64,000 nt of DNA from CALGFI01 sp036374435 (lineage in GTDB: Bacteria > Actinomycetota > UBA4738 > HRBIN12), in the NCBI GenBank assembly GCA_036374435.1, contig DASUTU010000030.1, positions 1-64,000 of the forward strand, read 5' to 3'. Both the position numbers and the translations under genes were made by a program. A model generated the notes under the pieces. That model had not been told where the DNA came from. It ran no database searches and was given only the letters and a program-made list of their open reading frames with translations. This document shows, in pieces, positions 24,526-32,492 of the stretch (its first letter is position 1; each line of letters starts with the position of its first letter).

Positions 24526-25416
24526 GTGAACGAGTACGAAGCGCTCGTCGACCAGGCCGTGCGCACGAAGAACACCGTGATGCTCGTCGGCGGGCTCGAC
24601 ACCGGCAAGAGCACCCTGTCCCGGACGCTGCTCCAGGCGGCGGTGTCCGCCGGGCGCCGGGCGGCGTTCATCGACGCCGACGTCGGACAGAAGTCGGTGG
24701 GTCCGCCGGCGACGATCACGCTCAAGGCGACGGCCGCGGTGGCGGACCTTGAGCCGGAACGGTTCGCCGGCCAGGACGCGTTGGCCTTCGTCGGATCGAC
24801 CTCCCCCGAGGGGCACCTCCTCCCGGTGCTCGCCGGCGTGGCCACCCTGCACCGCCGGGCGGTCGAGGAGAAGGCCGAGTTCGTCGTGGTGGACACCTCC
24901 GGCCTCGTGTCCGGCGTGCACGGGCAGATCCTCAAGTACCACAAGGTCGAGCTTCTGCGGCCGGATCTGGTGGTCGGGCTCCAGCGGGGCGAGGAGCTCC
25001 TGCCGCTGTTGGGCGTGATCCAGCGGTTCTTCCCCACGGAGGTCGTGCCGATGGTTGTCCACCCCGGCGTCGTGCCGACCACGGTCGACCAGCGGGCCGA
25101 GAACCGGGAGATGGCGATGCGCCGGTACTTCGCCGGAGAGCTGCACCGCTTCCGGGTCAAGCCGACGGTGTTCATGCCGGCCCTGCCGCCGCTCTTCGAC
25201 CTGGCCAACCTGCATCGGATCCTCGTGGGGCTCTCGGACGGCGCCGGTGCCTACACGGGGCTTGGGTACCTCGAGCACGCTCCCGACGACGGCGTCCTGC
25301 GGCTCATCTCGCCCGTGGCAGCGGGGCCAAAGGCGCTTAGACTGGGGTCCGTCCGCCTCGAGAAGGACTTCCGCGCCAAGCGGGTCGACCTCCGGCATCT
25401 GTTCGGGTCGGAGTAA
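24526..25416 (+). CDS. Clp1/Grc3/Nol9-like polynucleotide 5'-hydroxyl kinase
   Basis: P-loop protein of 296 residues that looks like the catalytic domain of the Clp1/Grc3 family, which phosphorylates the 5'-hydroxyl ends of RNA in eukaryotes and archaea. The Walker A is GGLDTGKST (22-30). The family's D-x-D-x-GQ...GPPATIT segment is present as IDADVGQKSVGPPATIT (49-65), and VVVDTSGLVSGVHGQILK (120-137) matches the family's conserved NTSGWV..G..L-K region. A C-terminal domain of about 90 residues replaces the eukaryotic extensions. The gene is followed after 24 bases by bS22, so a role in rRNA or mRNA maturation is plausible. A general regulatory GTPase/ATPase role is the alternative. Confidence 0.75.
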   Translation: MNEYEALVDQAVRTKNTVMLVGGLDTGKSTLSRTLLQAAVSAGRRAAFIDADVGQKSVGPPATITLKATAAVADLEPERFAGQDALAFVGSTSPEGHLLPVLAGVATLHRRAVEEKAEFVVVDTSGLVSGVHGQILKYHKVELLRPDLVVGLQRGEELLPLLGVIQRFFPTEVVPMVVHPGVVPTTVDQRAENREMAMRRYFAGELHRFRVKPTVFMPALPPLFDLANLHRILVGLSDGAGAYTGLGYLEHAPDDGVLRLISPVAAGPKALRLGSVRLEKDFRAKRVDLRHLFGSE

Positions 25417-25440
25417 ATCCAGACGACGGAGAGGAAACGC

Positions 25441-25542
25441 GTGCCTTCGCTGATCAAGAAGCGCCGCAAGAAGATGCGGAAGAAGAAGCACAAGAAGCTT
25501 CTGAAGAAGACCCGCTGGCAGCGGCGCCAACAGGGCCGCTAG
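25441..25542 (+). CDS. Small ribosomal subunit protein bS22 (AURKAIP1/COX24 domain)
   Basis: A 33-residue, very basic protein of the type found on the 30S subunit of Mycobacterium and other Actinomycetota. It shows the signature SLIKKRRKKMRKKKHKKLL followed by KKTRWQRRQQGR. The family is usually about 30-35 residues long, so this is full length. A GTG start follows GGAGAGGAA (25428-25436). Its position directly after the RNA-kinase gene makes co-transcription likely. The -10 of the next gene (TAGGCT, 25540-25545) overlaps its stop codon. Confidence 0.9.
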   Translation: MPSLIKKRRKKMRKKKHKKLLKKTRWQRRQQGR

Positions 25543-25555
25543 GCTCCGTCGCGCC

Positions 25556-26308
25556 ATGTGCGCGTCCCGCCGGCACGTGCTCCGTGAATCCCTCGCCATC
25601 CTCCTGGCCCTCTCGGTCCTGGGCGCCGCCTGTGGGGACCAGGGGCCGTCGGTCGATCTCGCCGGCACCGAGCAGGTCATGTTCGAGGCCGACGACGGGA
25701 TTCGGCTCGCCGGGCGACTGTTCGGGGACGGCGAGACGGCGGTGGTGCTGTCGCACATGCGTCCGGCAGACCAGTCGTCGTGGTTCCGGTTCGCCGATCG
25801 TCTGGCGGATGCCGGCTACCTGGTCTTGACCTACAACTTCCGCGGTTACTGCCCGGGCGGGGACGCCGGCTGTTCGGAGGGCGATCGCGACATCTCCGCC
25901 ATCTGGCGCGACGTCGTGGGCGCGATCGGGTTCGTTCGCGCCCGCGGGGCCGCGTCGGTCTCGTTGGTGGGCGCGAGCATGGGCGGCACGGCCTCGCTGG
26001 TCGCGGCCGGGCGCGAAGGCGTCCGCGTCGACGCGGTCGTCACGCTCTCGGCCCCCGCGTCGATCGAGGGCCTCGTGGCCGACTCGGCTCTGCTGGTTCG
26101 GGTCGCGGCGGCGAAGTTGTTCATCGCGGGCGTGGGCGACGCCCAGGCCGCACGAGACGCCGAGGCCATGTTCGAGCAGTCGCCCCAGCCCAAACGGGTC
26201 GAGATCCTGGGGTCCGACGATCACGGGACCGACCTGCTCACGGGTGGGCAGGGCGAGGTGGTTCGCCGCCTCATCGAGACGGTCCTGAGCCAGCAGGGCG
26301 GGCCGTAG
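25556..26308 (+). CDS. Alpha/beta-hydrolase fold lipoprotein
   Basis: Predicted envelope-anchored hydrolase of 250 residues. The N-terminus is a lipoprotein signal with the lipobox LGAAC and lipidation at Cys26. The hydrolase core has the oxyanion-side HMRPADQSSW, the nucleophile elbow GASMGG and the end ILGSDDHGTDLL with the catalytic Asp/His region. The substrate is unknown; esterase, thioesterase or dienelactone-type activity are possible. The ATG at 25556 lies ten bases after a TAGGCT hexamer at 25540-25545. Its stop codon sits in the loop of a GC-rich hairpin shared with the convergent small membrane protein gene. Confidence 0.82.
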   Translation: MCASRRHVLRESLAILLALSVLGAACGDQGPSVDLAGTEQVMFEADDGIRLAGRLFGDGETAVVLSHMRPADQSSWFRFADRLADAGYLVLTYNFRGYCPGGDAGCSEGDRDISAIWRDVVGAIGFVRARGAASVSLVGASMGGTASLVAAGREGVRVDAVVTLSAPASIEGLVADSALLVRVAAAKLFIAGVGDAQAARDAEAMFEQSPQPKRVEILGSDDHGTDLLTGGQGEVVRRLIETVLSQQGGP

Positions 26309-26314
26309 GCCCGC
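26298..26314. terminator. GC-rich hairpin between convergent genes
   Basis: GCGGGCC/GGCCCGC with a three-base loop; it overlaps the stop of the hydrolase gene and lies four bases past the stop of the minus-strand small gene. No T-run follows on either strand, so termination strength is uncertain. Confidence 0.4.
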
Positions 26315-26317
26315 GCG

Positions 26318-26470
26318 TTACGGGCTCCCGGTGACCGTCGGGAACGGCGTGCCTTCGGTCGGTCCGGGGAACCGATCGCCTCCGCGACCCGCCAGGACGA
26401 TCTGGTAGACGGCCGCGCCGGTGAGCAAGGCGAACAGGCAGATCAGGGTGATCAGCGTCCACCTGCGCAC
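26318..26470 (-). CDS. Small single-pass membrane protein, 50 residues
   Basis: A short frame whose product starts MRRWTLITLICLFALLTGAA, a positive N-terminus followed by one transmembrane helix (about 5-29), then a Gly/Pro/Thr-rich outside tail. Function unknown. Support comes from the membrane pattern and from a minus-strand TAGCCT -10 (26482-26477) only six bases before the GTG start, as in other leaderless genes in the window. It is convergent with the lipoprotein hydrolase, and the protease gene downstream on the same strand points away from it (its own stop is at 26549). Confidence 0.6.
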   Translation of the reverse strand: MRRWTLITLICLFALLTGAAVYQIVLAGRGGDRFPGPTEGTPFPTVTGSP

Positions 26471-26548
26471 GCCGGGAGGCTAACAGCGGGGCCGGAACGG
26501 CATCGGGGCGGGGTCCTCGCCGACCCCGCCCCAACCGTCCGTGCGCCG

Positions 26549-28291
26549 TCAAACGACCCTGATGGCGAAGCCGGCCGATCCCCTGACGATCACCTTCTGT
26601 GGCAGGACGTGCGTGCGGCCGAACGCGATCACGGTCAGGTCGTTGCCGTGGGGACCCTGGCTCAGCGCCCAGATCAGCTCGTCGAGGCTACCGGCACCGC
26701 CCCCGCGGTTCCGCCCCTTGGACCCGGACAGCCGAACGCCCTGGGTGCCCTTGGCCCGCTTCGGGACCTTGACCTTCAGGGTCGCCACGACATCGTCGCC
26801 GTCCGCCGGGTCGAACGTGACCTCGACCGTCACGATCTGGCCGGGTCTGGCTTTCACGACGCTCCGCGCCTTCAGCGAGGTCTGGACCGGGCTCGACAGA
26901 CGGATACGCGAGATCCGGGACGTCAGGTCGTCATCCGTGATCTCGGCGGTCATGTCGATGCCGGTGAACTCGACGTCCTCGTACCCGTTGAACGCGAGCT
27001 CGTACAACGCGTCGCCCATCCGCCCGACGCCGGACGAGGCGGAGTACCGGTCGAACTCCATGAGCCGGTTGGAGACCGTGAACGGCGAGCCGTCTTCGCG
27101 CGTCCCCTCGATCGTCCAGGCGAACCGAAGGGTGCCCGGGCCATCGCCCTGCCGCACGTACGCCAGGTTCGACCACGCGTGGTACGTCGAGGCATCGGCG
27201 ACGAACCAGTCCTCGTCCCAGGCGACCTGGGTCTCGCCGTCTCGAGACAGGCCGGTGTCGGGGCTCGACATCGAGCTCGTCACGGGAACGAGGTGCGGGA
27301 ACTGCCCGAAGATCCCGGCCACGCCGGCGAAGCCGTCCCGGGTCAGCTCGCCGCGCAGCCCGCCGAGGGTCCCGATCTTCGACCCCCAGAAGGTGCCGTT
27401 GTCCACCGCGATCACGTCGACGGCGTTCATCCCGAGCGAGACCGACCCGCCGGTCAACATCGGATGGCCGAACCCGATTGCCACGTCTCCGCACACGGCC
27501 GTGGTGGTGCCGAACCCGTAGTAGGACACGTCCCCGTACGAGAGCCCAACGCCCAGTCCGTCGCCCGGAGCGAACCGGGACGGATCGATCTCGGCCGAAG
27601 TCGGCACGCCCACCGAACCGGTTCGATACGGCAAGACCTGGACGCCCTGTCGGGAGAACGAACGCTCAACCTTGGCCAGAGGGATCCCGGTCAGGCCCGA
27701 CACCCCGAGCGGAATGGGAAGTGCCTCGAGCGAGGCGGTCGGTCCGAGGTTCGAGCCGGCCTCCCGGGCGGCCCGCCGGACGTCCGCGGTGAGCGTCACC
27801 CGTTCGGGCGCACGCGTCACCTGGCCGGCCCCCGCCAACGAGAACAGAGAGACCATGTCCTCGGCGGCGGTCATGCCGAAGATCTGGCGATCCTCCGCGA
27901 TGGCCCAGGCCACGGCGCCGGCGAGCCGGTCGTTGATGTAGACGGGCGAACCGGACATGCCGGCCACCGCTCCGCCGGTGACGTTCACGAACGACGCCGG
28001 ACCGGTGATCTTGGCGGCGACCACGTCGATCCCCAGGAAGATCGCGTCGGGAAGGATCCCGAGGATCTCGACGTCGAACGCGACGAGCTCGGTGCCCTGG
28101 ATGACCGTGTAGCCGGTGCCGTGCATCCCGCGAGTCATCTGGCTCGTCGGGAAGGTCTGCGGCGGGTTCGAGCACGGGACCGCGGCCGGGGCGGCTCCGG
28201 ACCAGAGCCCCGTCGAGGCCAGAGCGATCGCCAGAGCCGTTGCCACGGCAAGACTGCTTCTGCGGCCGGAGCCGCGCCTGCGGATGAACAT
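26549..28291 (-). CDS. Secreted SpoIVB (S55) peptidase domain protein
   Basis: Exported protein of 580 residues. Signal peptide about 1-37 (arginine-rich, then ALAIALASTGLWSGAAPAA). The N-terminal part matches the S55-like family: MTRGMHGTGYTVIQGTE with His57, FDVEILGIL, and the serine motif GMSGSPVYI (111-119). In Bacillus, SpoIVB cuts SpoIVFA during sporulation. Here a second pore- or PDZ-less region contains GFGHPMLTGG, and a beta-rich C-terminal half of about 250 residues follows with no known domain. The ATG at 28291 follows GGGGGAGG; a TAGCAT -10 sits at 28328-28323. Role probably in envelope processing; no sporulation genes are nearby. Confidence 0.78.
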   Translation of the reverse strand: MFIRRRGSGRRSSLAVATALAIALASTGLWSGAAPAAVPCSNPPQTFPTSQMTRGMHGTGYTVIQGTELVAFDVEILGILPDAIFLGIDVVAAKITGPASFVNVTGGAVAGMSGSPVYINDRLAGAVAWAIAEDRQIFGMTAAEDMVSLFSLAGAGQVTRAPERVTLTADVRRAAREAGSNLGPTASLEALPIPLGVSGLTGIPLAKVERSFSRQGVQVLPYRTGSVGVPTSAEIDPSRFAPGDGLGVGLSYGDVSYYGFGTTTAVCGDVAIGFGHPMLTGGSVSLGMNAVDVIAVDNGTFWGSKIGTLGGLRGELTRDGFAGVAGIFGQFPHLVPVTSSMSSPDTGLSRDGETQVAWDEDWFVADASTYHAWSNLAYVRQGDGPGTLRFAWTIEGTREDGSPFTVSNRLMEFDRYSASSGVGRMGDALYELAFNGYEDVEFTGIDMTAEITDDDLTSRISRIRLSSPVQTSLKARSVVKARPGQIVTVEVTFDPADGDDVVATLKVKVPKRAKGTQGVRLSGSKGRNRGGGAGSLDELIWALSQGPHGNDLTVIAFGRTHVLPQKVIVRGSAGFAIRVV

Positions 28292-28414
28292 GATGAGCCT
28301 CCCCCTGTGGGCCGGCGCACGGATGCTAGTCCTCTGACGCTTCGAAAAGGAGGTCCGTTCCACCCACGGTGAACGGGTATTCCCGGGCGACCGCCGCTCT
28401 GGTGTGCCGAACGC

Positions 28415-29224
28415 CTACGTCACGAGCGGGAACCGGGCGGCGCAGAACTCCCGATTCCGGGAAAGGGCCTCGCGCAGGGCTTCGACGTCACCCTGATGCC
28501 GCCGGAGATCGAGCTCCAATGAGACGGTGCCGGTGTAACCGGCGGCCGCGAGGTTCTCCAGGAACGGCTCGAGAGGCAAGATGCCTTCGCCGAGCGGAAG
28601 ATGCGAGTCCCACCCCTTGCCCGGGTTGTCCGAGAGGTGGACGTGGGCGATCCGGCCGCGGAGGGCGTCCAGCACCTCGAGCAGGTCGAGGCCCGCTACC
28701 GAGGCGTGGCTCGTGTCCAGGACCACGTGGTCGAAGCCGTCCAGGTCGGCCAGCGTGGTGACCGCGTGGAACGCCACGCGCCGCCCTCGAACGTGGACCG
28801 GGAACATGTTCTCGACCCCCACGACCACCGGGGTGGACTCGGCGAACGCGGAGAGCTCCTCGCGCACCCACCGGCGATACCGGGACTGCCATCGGAACGG
28901 TGGGTGGACCACCACCAGGGGCGCGCCCACCTCCTCGGCCAGCTCCACCGCTCGGTGGATCTTGCCGACCGGGTCCGTGCCCCAGACGGTCCGGGTCACC
29001 AGCAGGAACGGCGCGTGGAGGGCGTCGATCCGAACGCCGTGGTCCTCGGCGAGCTCGCGAAGCCGCTGCGGATCACGGGTGTCGGGGTCCTTCGTCACCA
29101 TGACCTCGACCCCGGAGAACCCCGCCCCGGCGATGAGTCCGAAGGCATCCGGCAGCGACAACGAGAACACGCTGACGGTCGAGCAAGCGAGCCGCGGTCC
29201 GCGGGTCGATGGGGGAGGCGTCAC
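28415..29224 (-). CDS. Sugar phosphate isomerase/epimerase family protein (TIM barrel)
   Basis: Xylose-isomerase-like TIM barrel of 269 residues. The family's metal-binding positions are visible in GVENMFP (Glu), DTSHAS (Asp/His), HVHLSDN (His) and SLELD (Glu), in the order expected for AP endonuclease family 2. Substrate class is a sugar or sugar acid; endonuclease IV activity is less likely because its full zinc set is not complete. The GTG start at 29224 lies eight bases after a minus-strand TAGCAT (29238-29233). It is divergent from the membrane protein at 29290. Confidence 0.8.
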   Translation of the reverse strand: MTPPPSTRGPRLACSTVSVFSLSLPDAFGLIAGAGFSGVEVMVTKDPDTRDPQRLRELAEDHGVRIDALHAPFLLVTRTVWGTDPVGKIHRAVELAEEVGAPLVVVHPPFRWQSRYRRWVREELSAFAESTPVVVGVENMFPVHVRGRRVAFHAVTTLADLDGFDHVVLDTSHASVAGLDLLEVLDALRGRIAHVHLSDNPGKGWDSHLPLGEGILPLEPFLENLAAAGYTGTVSLELDLRRHQGDVEALREALSRNREFCAARFPLVT

Positions 29225-29232
29225 TCGGGGCG

Positions 29233-29280
29233 ATGCTAACAGCGCCCGCCCGCCGGCCGGCCGCTCGGCGTCGATATGCT
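29233..29280. promoter_or_regulatory. Divergent leaderless promoters
   Basis: Minus-strand TAGCAT (29238-29233) ends eight bases before the GTG at 29224, and plus-strand TATGCT (29275-29280) ends nine bases before the ATG at 29290. Both spacings point to transcripts that begin at the start codon. Confidence 0.45.
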
Positions 29281-29289
29281 GCCGCCCGC

Positions 29290-30000
29290 ATGTGGCTGTT
29301 CCCGACGCTGGCGGCGGTGGTGGCGGCGGCGTTCGCGGCGCTCCTGGCCCGCCAGTTCGCGCAGCGGCGACGGTCCTACCAGGCGATCTGGGCCGTCGCC
29401 CTCCTGATGTACGCGGTCGCCTCGGTCTCGGTCGCGCTCGGCGCGGCCGACGGGTGGACCTCCGGCGAGTTCCGCGTGTACTGGGCCCTCGGGGCGGTGC
29501 TGAACGTGCCGTTCCTGGCGCAGGGAGAGCTCGACTTGCTGATCCGGACGCCCGCCGTCCGGTTCGCCCTGTACGTGGTCCTGGTCTTCGTGACCGCGTA
29601 CACCATCGCGGTGGTTCGGACGGCTCCGGTCGACGGGGCGGCCCTGGGGCAAGACCTGCCGTCTGGCCGGGAGGTCTTCGGCGACGGCTCCTCGGCGTAT
29701 CGGCTCCCCCGGATCATCTCGACGCCGGCGTACCTCGTGCTGCTGGGCGGGGCGCTCTGGTCGGCGTGGCGGATGCGAGGACGCCCGGCGCTCCGCGACC
29801 GCTTCTGGGGGACCCTCCTCATCGCGCTGGGGGCCACGGTGATCGCCGGGTTCGGTTCCGCGTTCGCCGCCCTGGGGCACCTGTTGCCGTTCTCGCTGTC
29901 GCTGCTTGCGGGGATCGCGGTGATGTTCGCCGGGTTCCTTCGGGCGTCCCGGCCGGGGAGTCGCACGCCGTCGGAGCCCGCGACCCAGGCGGCGAGTTAG
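29290..30000 (+). CDS. Polytopic membrane protein of unknown function
   Basis: I do not recognise a named family. The 236-residue protein has about seven transmembrane helices by eye: 3-20, 31-51, 63-80, 93-112, 142-158, 171-191 and 194-213, with an extended outside loop near 113-140. There are no cysteine, histidine or charged clusters in the membrane that would suggest a redox or transport motif. Its end overlaps the anti-sigma factor gene tail to tail by four bases. The TATGCT hexamer upstream supports the ATG at 29290. Confidence 0.7.
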   Translation: MWLFPTLAAVVAAAFAALLARQFAQRRRSYQAIWAVALLMYAVASVSVALGAADGWTSGEFRVYWALGAVLNVPFLAQGELDLLIRTPAVRFALYVVLVFVTAYTIAVVRTAPVDGAALGQDLPSGREVFGDGSSAYRLPRIISTPAYLVLLGGALWSAWRMRGRPALRDRFWGTLLIALGATVIAGFGSAFAALGHLLPFSLSLLAGIAVMFAGFLRASRPGSRTPSEPATQAAS

Positions 30001-30743
30001 GCGAGCTCCGCCCTCCAGGACCGGCCCGCGGTGCTCGGGGCGGCCGGCGGCCCGCCCACGCGTTCTTCGGTGATCCAGACCTCGTCGAACCGCGACACGT
30101 CCACCGTGAGCTTGATCAACACCTTCCCACCGCTCGGGACGAACATCTCTCCCACCGGGGTGAACGCGCCGTCGCGGCCCAGCCAGAGCTGGTACGCGTG
30201 TCCGGGGCGAGGTTCGGGACAGACCGAGGCGACCAGGTACAGCCGGCGAACGTCCGGGGCCGCCGCGGCCACGAACCCCGAGCCGGCCGGAGCTTCCCCC
30301 TGCGGGTCCAGGGAGACCGGTTCCACGTCGGGCGAGCGCATGAGCGAGATCAGCTCCAGGGCCAGGGTGCGCTCGTCCTCGGCCTGGCTCGCCCGGTTCA
30401 TCGACAGGAACGAGAGCCCACCCATCGCCACGAGGGCGACGATCCCAGCCGCCAGGGCCACGGACGATCCCCGGCCGGCCCGTGGGCTCGGGCCGATGTC
30501 CTCCTCCAGGCGTCGCCGGATCCTGGCCCAGACCAGGTCGGGCGCGGAGACCGGCTCGGCGTCGAGGGCGAGGTCCCCGGCGACCGAACGCAGGTCGGCG
30601 AGCATCTGGCGACAGGACGGGCAGGAGGGCACGTGGTCGGCCAGGAGCCGATCGGCCTCGACGGCGTCCGCGTCCGAGAGCGACCGGAGCGTGTATCCGG
30701 CGAGCAGCTCCTCGATCCGTTCGTGCTCCTGCTCCAAGCTCAT
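29997..30743 (-). CDS. Anti-sigma factor with zinc-finger and RskA-like C-terminal domain
   Basis: Membrane anti-sigma factor, 248 residues, that holds the ECF sigma factor encoded just upstream. The cytoplasmic part (1-90) contains the ZAS zinc motif His37-x3-Cys41-x2-Cys44. One transmembrane helix spans about 94-114. The outside domain (about 120-248) matches the RskA type, with QLWLGRDGAFTPVGEMFV near 185. The start overlaps the sigma factor stop by four bases, so the two are made together. Release of sigma by regulated proteolysis or by redox/metal sensing is the family pattern; the signal here is unknown. Confidence 0.88.
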   Translation of the reverse strand: MSLEQEHERIEELLAGYTLRSLSDADAVEADRLLADHVPSCPSCRQMLADLRSVAGDLALDAEPVSAPDLVWARIRRRLEEDIGPSPRAGRGSSVALAAGIVALVAMGGLSFLSMNRASQAEDERTLALELISLMRSPDVEPVSLDPQGEAPAGSGFVAAAAPDVRRLYLVASVCPEPRPGHAYQLWLGRDGAFTPVGEMFVPSGGKVLIKLTVDVSRFDEVWITEERVGGPPAAPSTAGRSWRAELA

Positions 30744-31306
30744 TCCTCCGCGGGAAGGGCGCGCCGCAGCTTGCGCATGGCGGCGAGCGTTCGCGTCTTG
30801 ACCGTTCCGAGCGGGATCCCGAGGGCCTCGGCGATCCGACTCTGTGTGTAGCCGCCGAAGTATGCCAGCTCGACCACCTGCCGCTGCTCGGCGGGGAGCG
30901 TCGTCAGGGCTTCCCGGACCTGCTTCCTGCGGATCGCGAGGTACGAACCCTCAACGACGTCGTCTGCAACATCTTCGCCACGAACGGGCTCGAGGTTCGA
31001 GGCTCGTTCCCCTCGCCGGCGCATCCGCTCCTCGCGCCGCACGGCGTCCACGGCCCGGTGGTGCACCAGCGACAGGAAGAACGATCGGAACGCCCCACGG
31101 GCCGGGTCGAACGCCTCGGGCGCCCGCCACATGGCGAGGAAGGCGTCCTGGACGACCTCCTGCGCCAGGGCCTCCTGCGCCGTGATCCGCAGCGCGAGCC
31201 CATACGCGGCGTCCCCGTATCGTCGGTAGAGCTCCTCGAACGCGTCCCGGTCGCCGGCGGACAGGCGCCGGTGCAGACCGAGGTCGTGGAGGTCGTCGTT
31301 CGACAC
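30740..31306 (-). CDS. ECF-subfamily RNA polymerase sigma factor (SigK-like)
   Basis: Alternative sigma factor of 188 residues. Region 2 is seen in AYGLALRITAQEALAQEVVQDAFLAMW, with the core-binding and -10 recognition helices, and region 4 in LPAEQRQVVELAYFGGYTQSRIAEALGIPLGTVK, which binds the -35. Pairing with a zinc anti-sigma factor of RskA type places it in the SigK/ECF19-like group; in mycobacteria this pair controls antigen and redox genes. The GTG start follows an AGGAAGG site on the minus strand. No autoregulatory promoter could be defined. Confidence 0.92.
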   Translation of the reverse strand: MSNDDLHDLGLHRRLSAGDRDAFEELYRRYGDAAYGLALRITAQEALAQEVVQDAFLAMWRAPEAFDPARGAFRSFFLSLVHHRAVDAVRREERMRRRGERASNLEPVRGEDVADDVVEGSYLAIRRKQVREALTTLPAEQRQVVELAYFGGYTQSRIAEALGIPLGTVKTRTLAAMRKLRRALPAEE

Positions 31307-31356
31307 GGCGCCTTCCTACCACGACCACCTGAGGGGGCCGTTAGGATGCCCGGCCG

Positions 31357-31608
31357 ATGCCAGCCGTGCGGCGCGTGGTGATGTACTCCCGGCCGGGGTG
31401 CGGCCTGTGCGACGAGGCCCGCGAGGTCATCTTGGCCGAGCGCTCCCGGGCCCCGTTCGAGTTCGAGGAGGTCGACGTCAGCGGGGACGACCGGCTGGAG
31501 CTCGAGTACGGCATCCGGATCCCGGTCGTGCTCATCGACGGCGAGGAGGAGTTCGAGATCCGGGTGGACCCGCGGGCGCTCTCCCAGGTCCTGGACCGTT
31601 CGAGTTGA
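31357..31608 (+). CDS. Glutaredoxin-like (thioredoxin-fold) protein
   Basis: Small thiol-redox protein of 83 residues. It starts with a short tail and MYSRPGCGLCDEARE, whose CGLC is the redox pair, and keeps the cis-proline segment RIPVVLIDGEEEF. This is the short glutaredoxin-family form (DUF836-like) often found in Actinomycetota, perhaps using mycothiol as partner since mshA is present. The TAGGAT -10 (31342-31347) nine bases before the ATG suggests leaderless transcription. It ends 75 bases before rex and could share the redox-control theme. Confidence 0.83.
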   Translation: MPAVRRVVMYSRPGCGLCDEAREVILAERSRAPFEFEEVDVSGDDRLELEYGIRIPVVLIDGEEEFEIRVDPRALSQVLDRSS

Positions 31609-31642
31609 GGCCGTCTCGGGCGCATCGCGCCGAGCTCGTGCA

Positions 31643-31674
31643 TTCGTGAACGCATTTCACGAAGGCACTATCAT
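31643..31674 (+). promoter_or_regulatory. Rex operator and rex promoter
   Basis: TTCGTGAA, five bases, TTCACGAA (31643-31663) is a perfect inverted repeat close to the Rex box TTGTGAA-N4-TTCACAA. A TATCAT -10 follows at 31669-31674, so bound Rex would block its own promoter. Confidence 0.65.
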
Positions 31675-31683
31675 CCCGTGGTT

Positions 31684-32379
31684 GTGACGGATCGGCCCAT
31701 CCCGGAGGCCACGGTGAGCCGTCTGCCCGTCTACCTGCGGGCCCTGCTCGAGCTTGCCGAGGCGGGGGGCTCCACGGTCTCCTCGGGGGATCTCGCCGTT
31801 GGCACCGGCGTGAACTCGGCGAAGGTCCGCAAGGACCTGTCCCACCTTGGCTCCTACGGGACGCGAGGCGTTGGGTACGACGTCGCATACCTCATCCATC
31901 AGATCCGCCGCGAGCTCGGGCTCACGCAGCACTGGCCGATCGTGATCGCCGGGATCGGGAACCTCGGGCACGCGCTCGCCAACTACAAAGGATTCGCCGA
32001 GCGTGGGTTCCGGGCGGCGGCGCTCGTCGACAACGACCCGGCCAAGATCGGCGAGGTGGTGGGAGAGCTCCGCATCCGCCCGATCGAGCACCTCGGCGAC
32101 ATCGCCCGCGAGCACGACGCGCTGATCGGAGTGATCGCCACCCCGGCCTCGGCCGCCCAGCAGGTGGCCGAGGCGATGGTCGAGGCGGGGATCCACTCCA
32201 TCCTCAACTTCGCCCCCGCCGCGATCGTCGTGCCCGAAAGCGTCTCGGTGCGCAAGGTCGACCTGGCGGTGGAGCTTCAGATCTTGACGTACTACGAGCA
32301 GAGGAAGGCGGCGCTGGCCGAGGTGCGTCGCGGGGGGAGCCGCGAGGGGGTGCGCCCGGTGGCTACTTCGCGATCGTGA
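31684..32379 (+). CDS. rex: Redox-sensing transcriptional repressor Rex
   Basis: Repressor that senses the NADH/NAD+ ratio and controls respiratory genes. The 231-residue protein has the winged-helix domain with GVNSAKVRKDLSHLGSYGTRG (42-62) and the Rossmann NAD site GIGNLGHAL (90-98), with the domain-swapped C-terminal helix (LAVELQILTYYEQRKA). The GTG at 31684 is preferred because TATCAT ends nine bases before it; a GTG at 31678 would give two more residues. Rex-like sites occur before rex, at 37313-37330 and at 47454-47504, so the bc complex, ccdA and complex I are probable targets. Confidence 0.95.
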   Translation: MTDRPIPEATVSRLPVYLRALLELAEAGGSTVSSGDLAVGTGVNSAKVRKDLSHLGSYGTRGVGYDVAYLIHQIRRELGLTQHWPIVIAGIGNLGHALANYKGFAERGFRAAALVDNDPAKIGEVVGELRIRPIEHLGDIAREHDALIGVIATPASAAQQVAEAMVEAGIHSILNFAPAAIVVPESVSVRKVDLAVELQILTYYEQRKAALAEVRRGGSREGVRPVATSRS

Positions 32380-32476
32380 ACCAGAGCGCGATGAACACCA
32401 CCAGGACCATGATGCCGAACAGGATGAACTGCACCGAACCCTGGTCGATCAGCCGCGCCGTCTCCTGAGCCAGCAT
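32363..32476 (-). CDS. Very small membrane protein, 37 residues, last gene of the bc operon
   Basis: The frame encodes MLAQETARLIDQGSVQFILF and then a hydrophobic run, one transmembrane helix (about 15-35) ending in Lys. It is too short to match a family. It starts 16 bases after the upstream stop behind a strong ribosome site (GGAGGGG, 32488-32482), so translation is likely. As the final gene of the cytochrome bc operon it may be a small single-helix subunit, like the tiny subunits of bc1, b6f and cbb3 complexes. Its 3' end overlaps the end of rex by 17 bases, tail to tail. Confidence 0.65.
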   Translation of the reverse strand: MLAQETARLIDQGSVQFILFGIMVLVVFIALWFTIAK

Positions 32477-32492
32477 TCGTTCCCCTCCGTTC

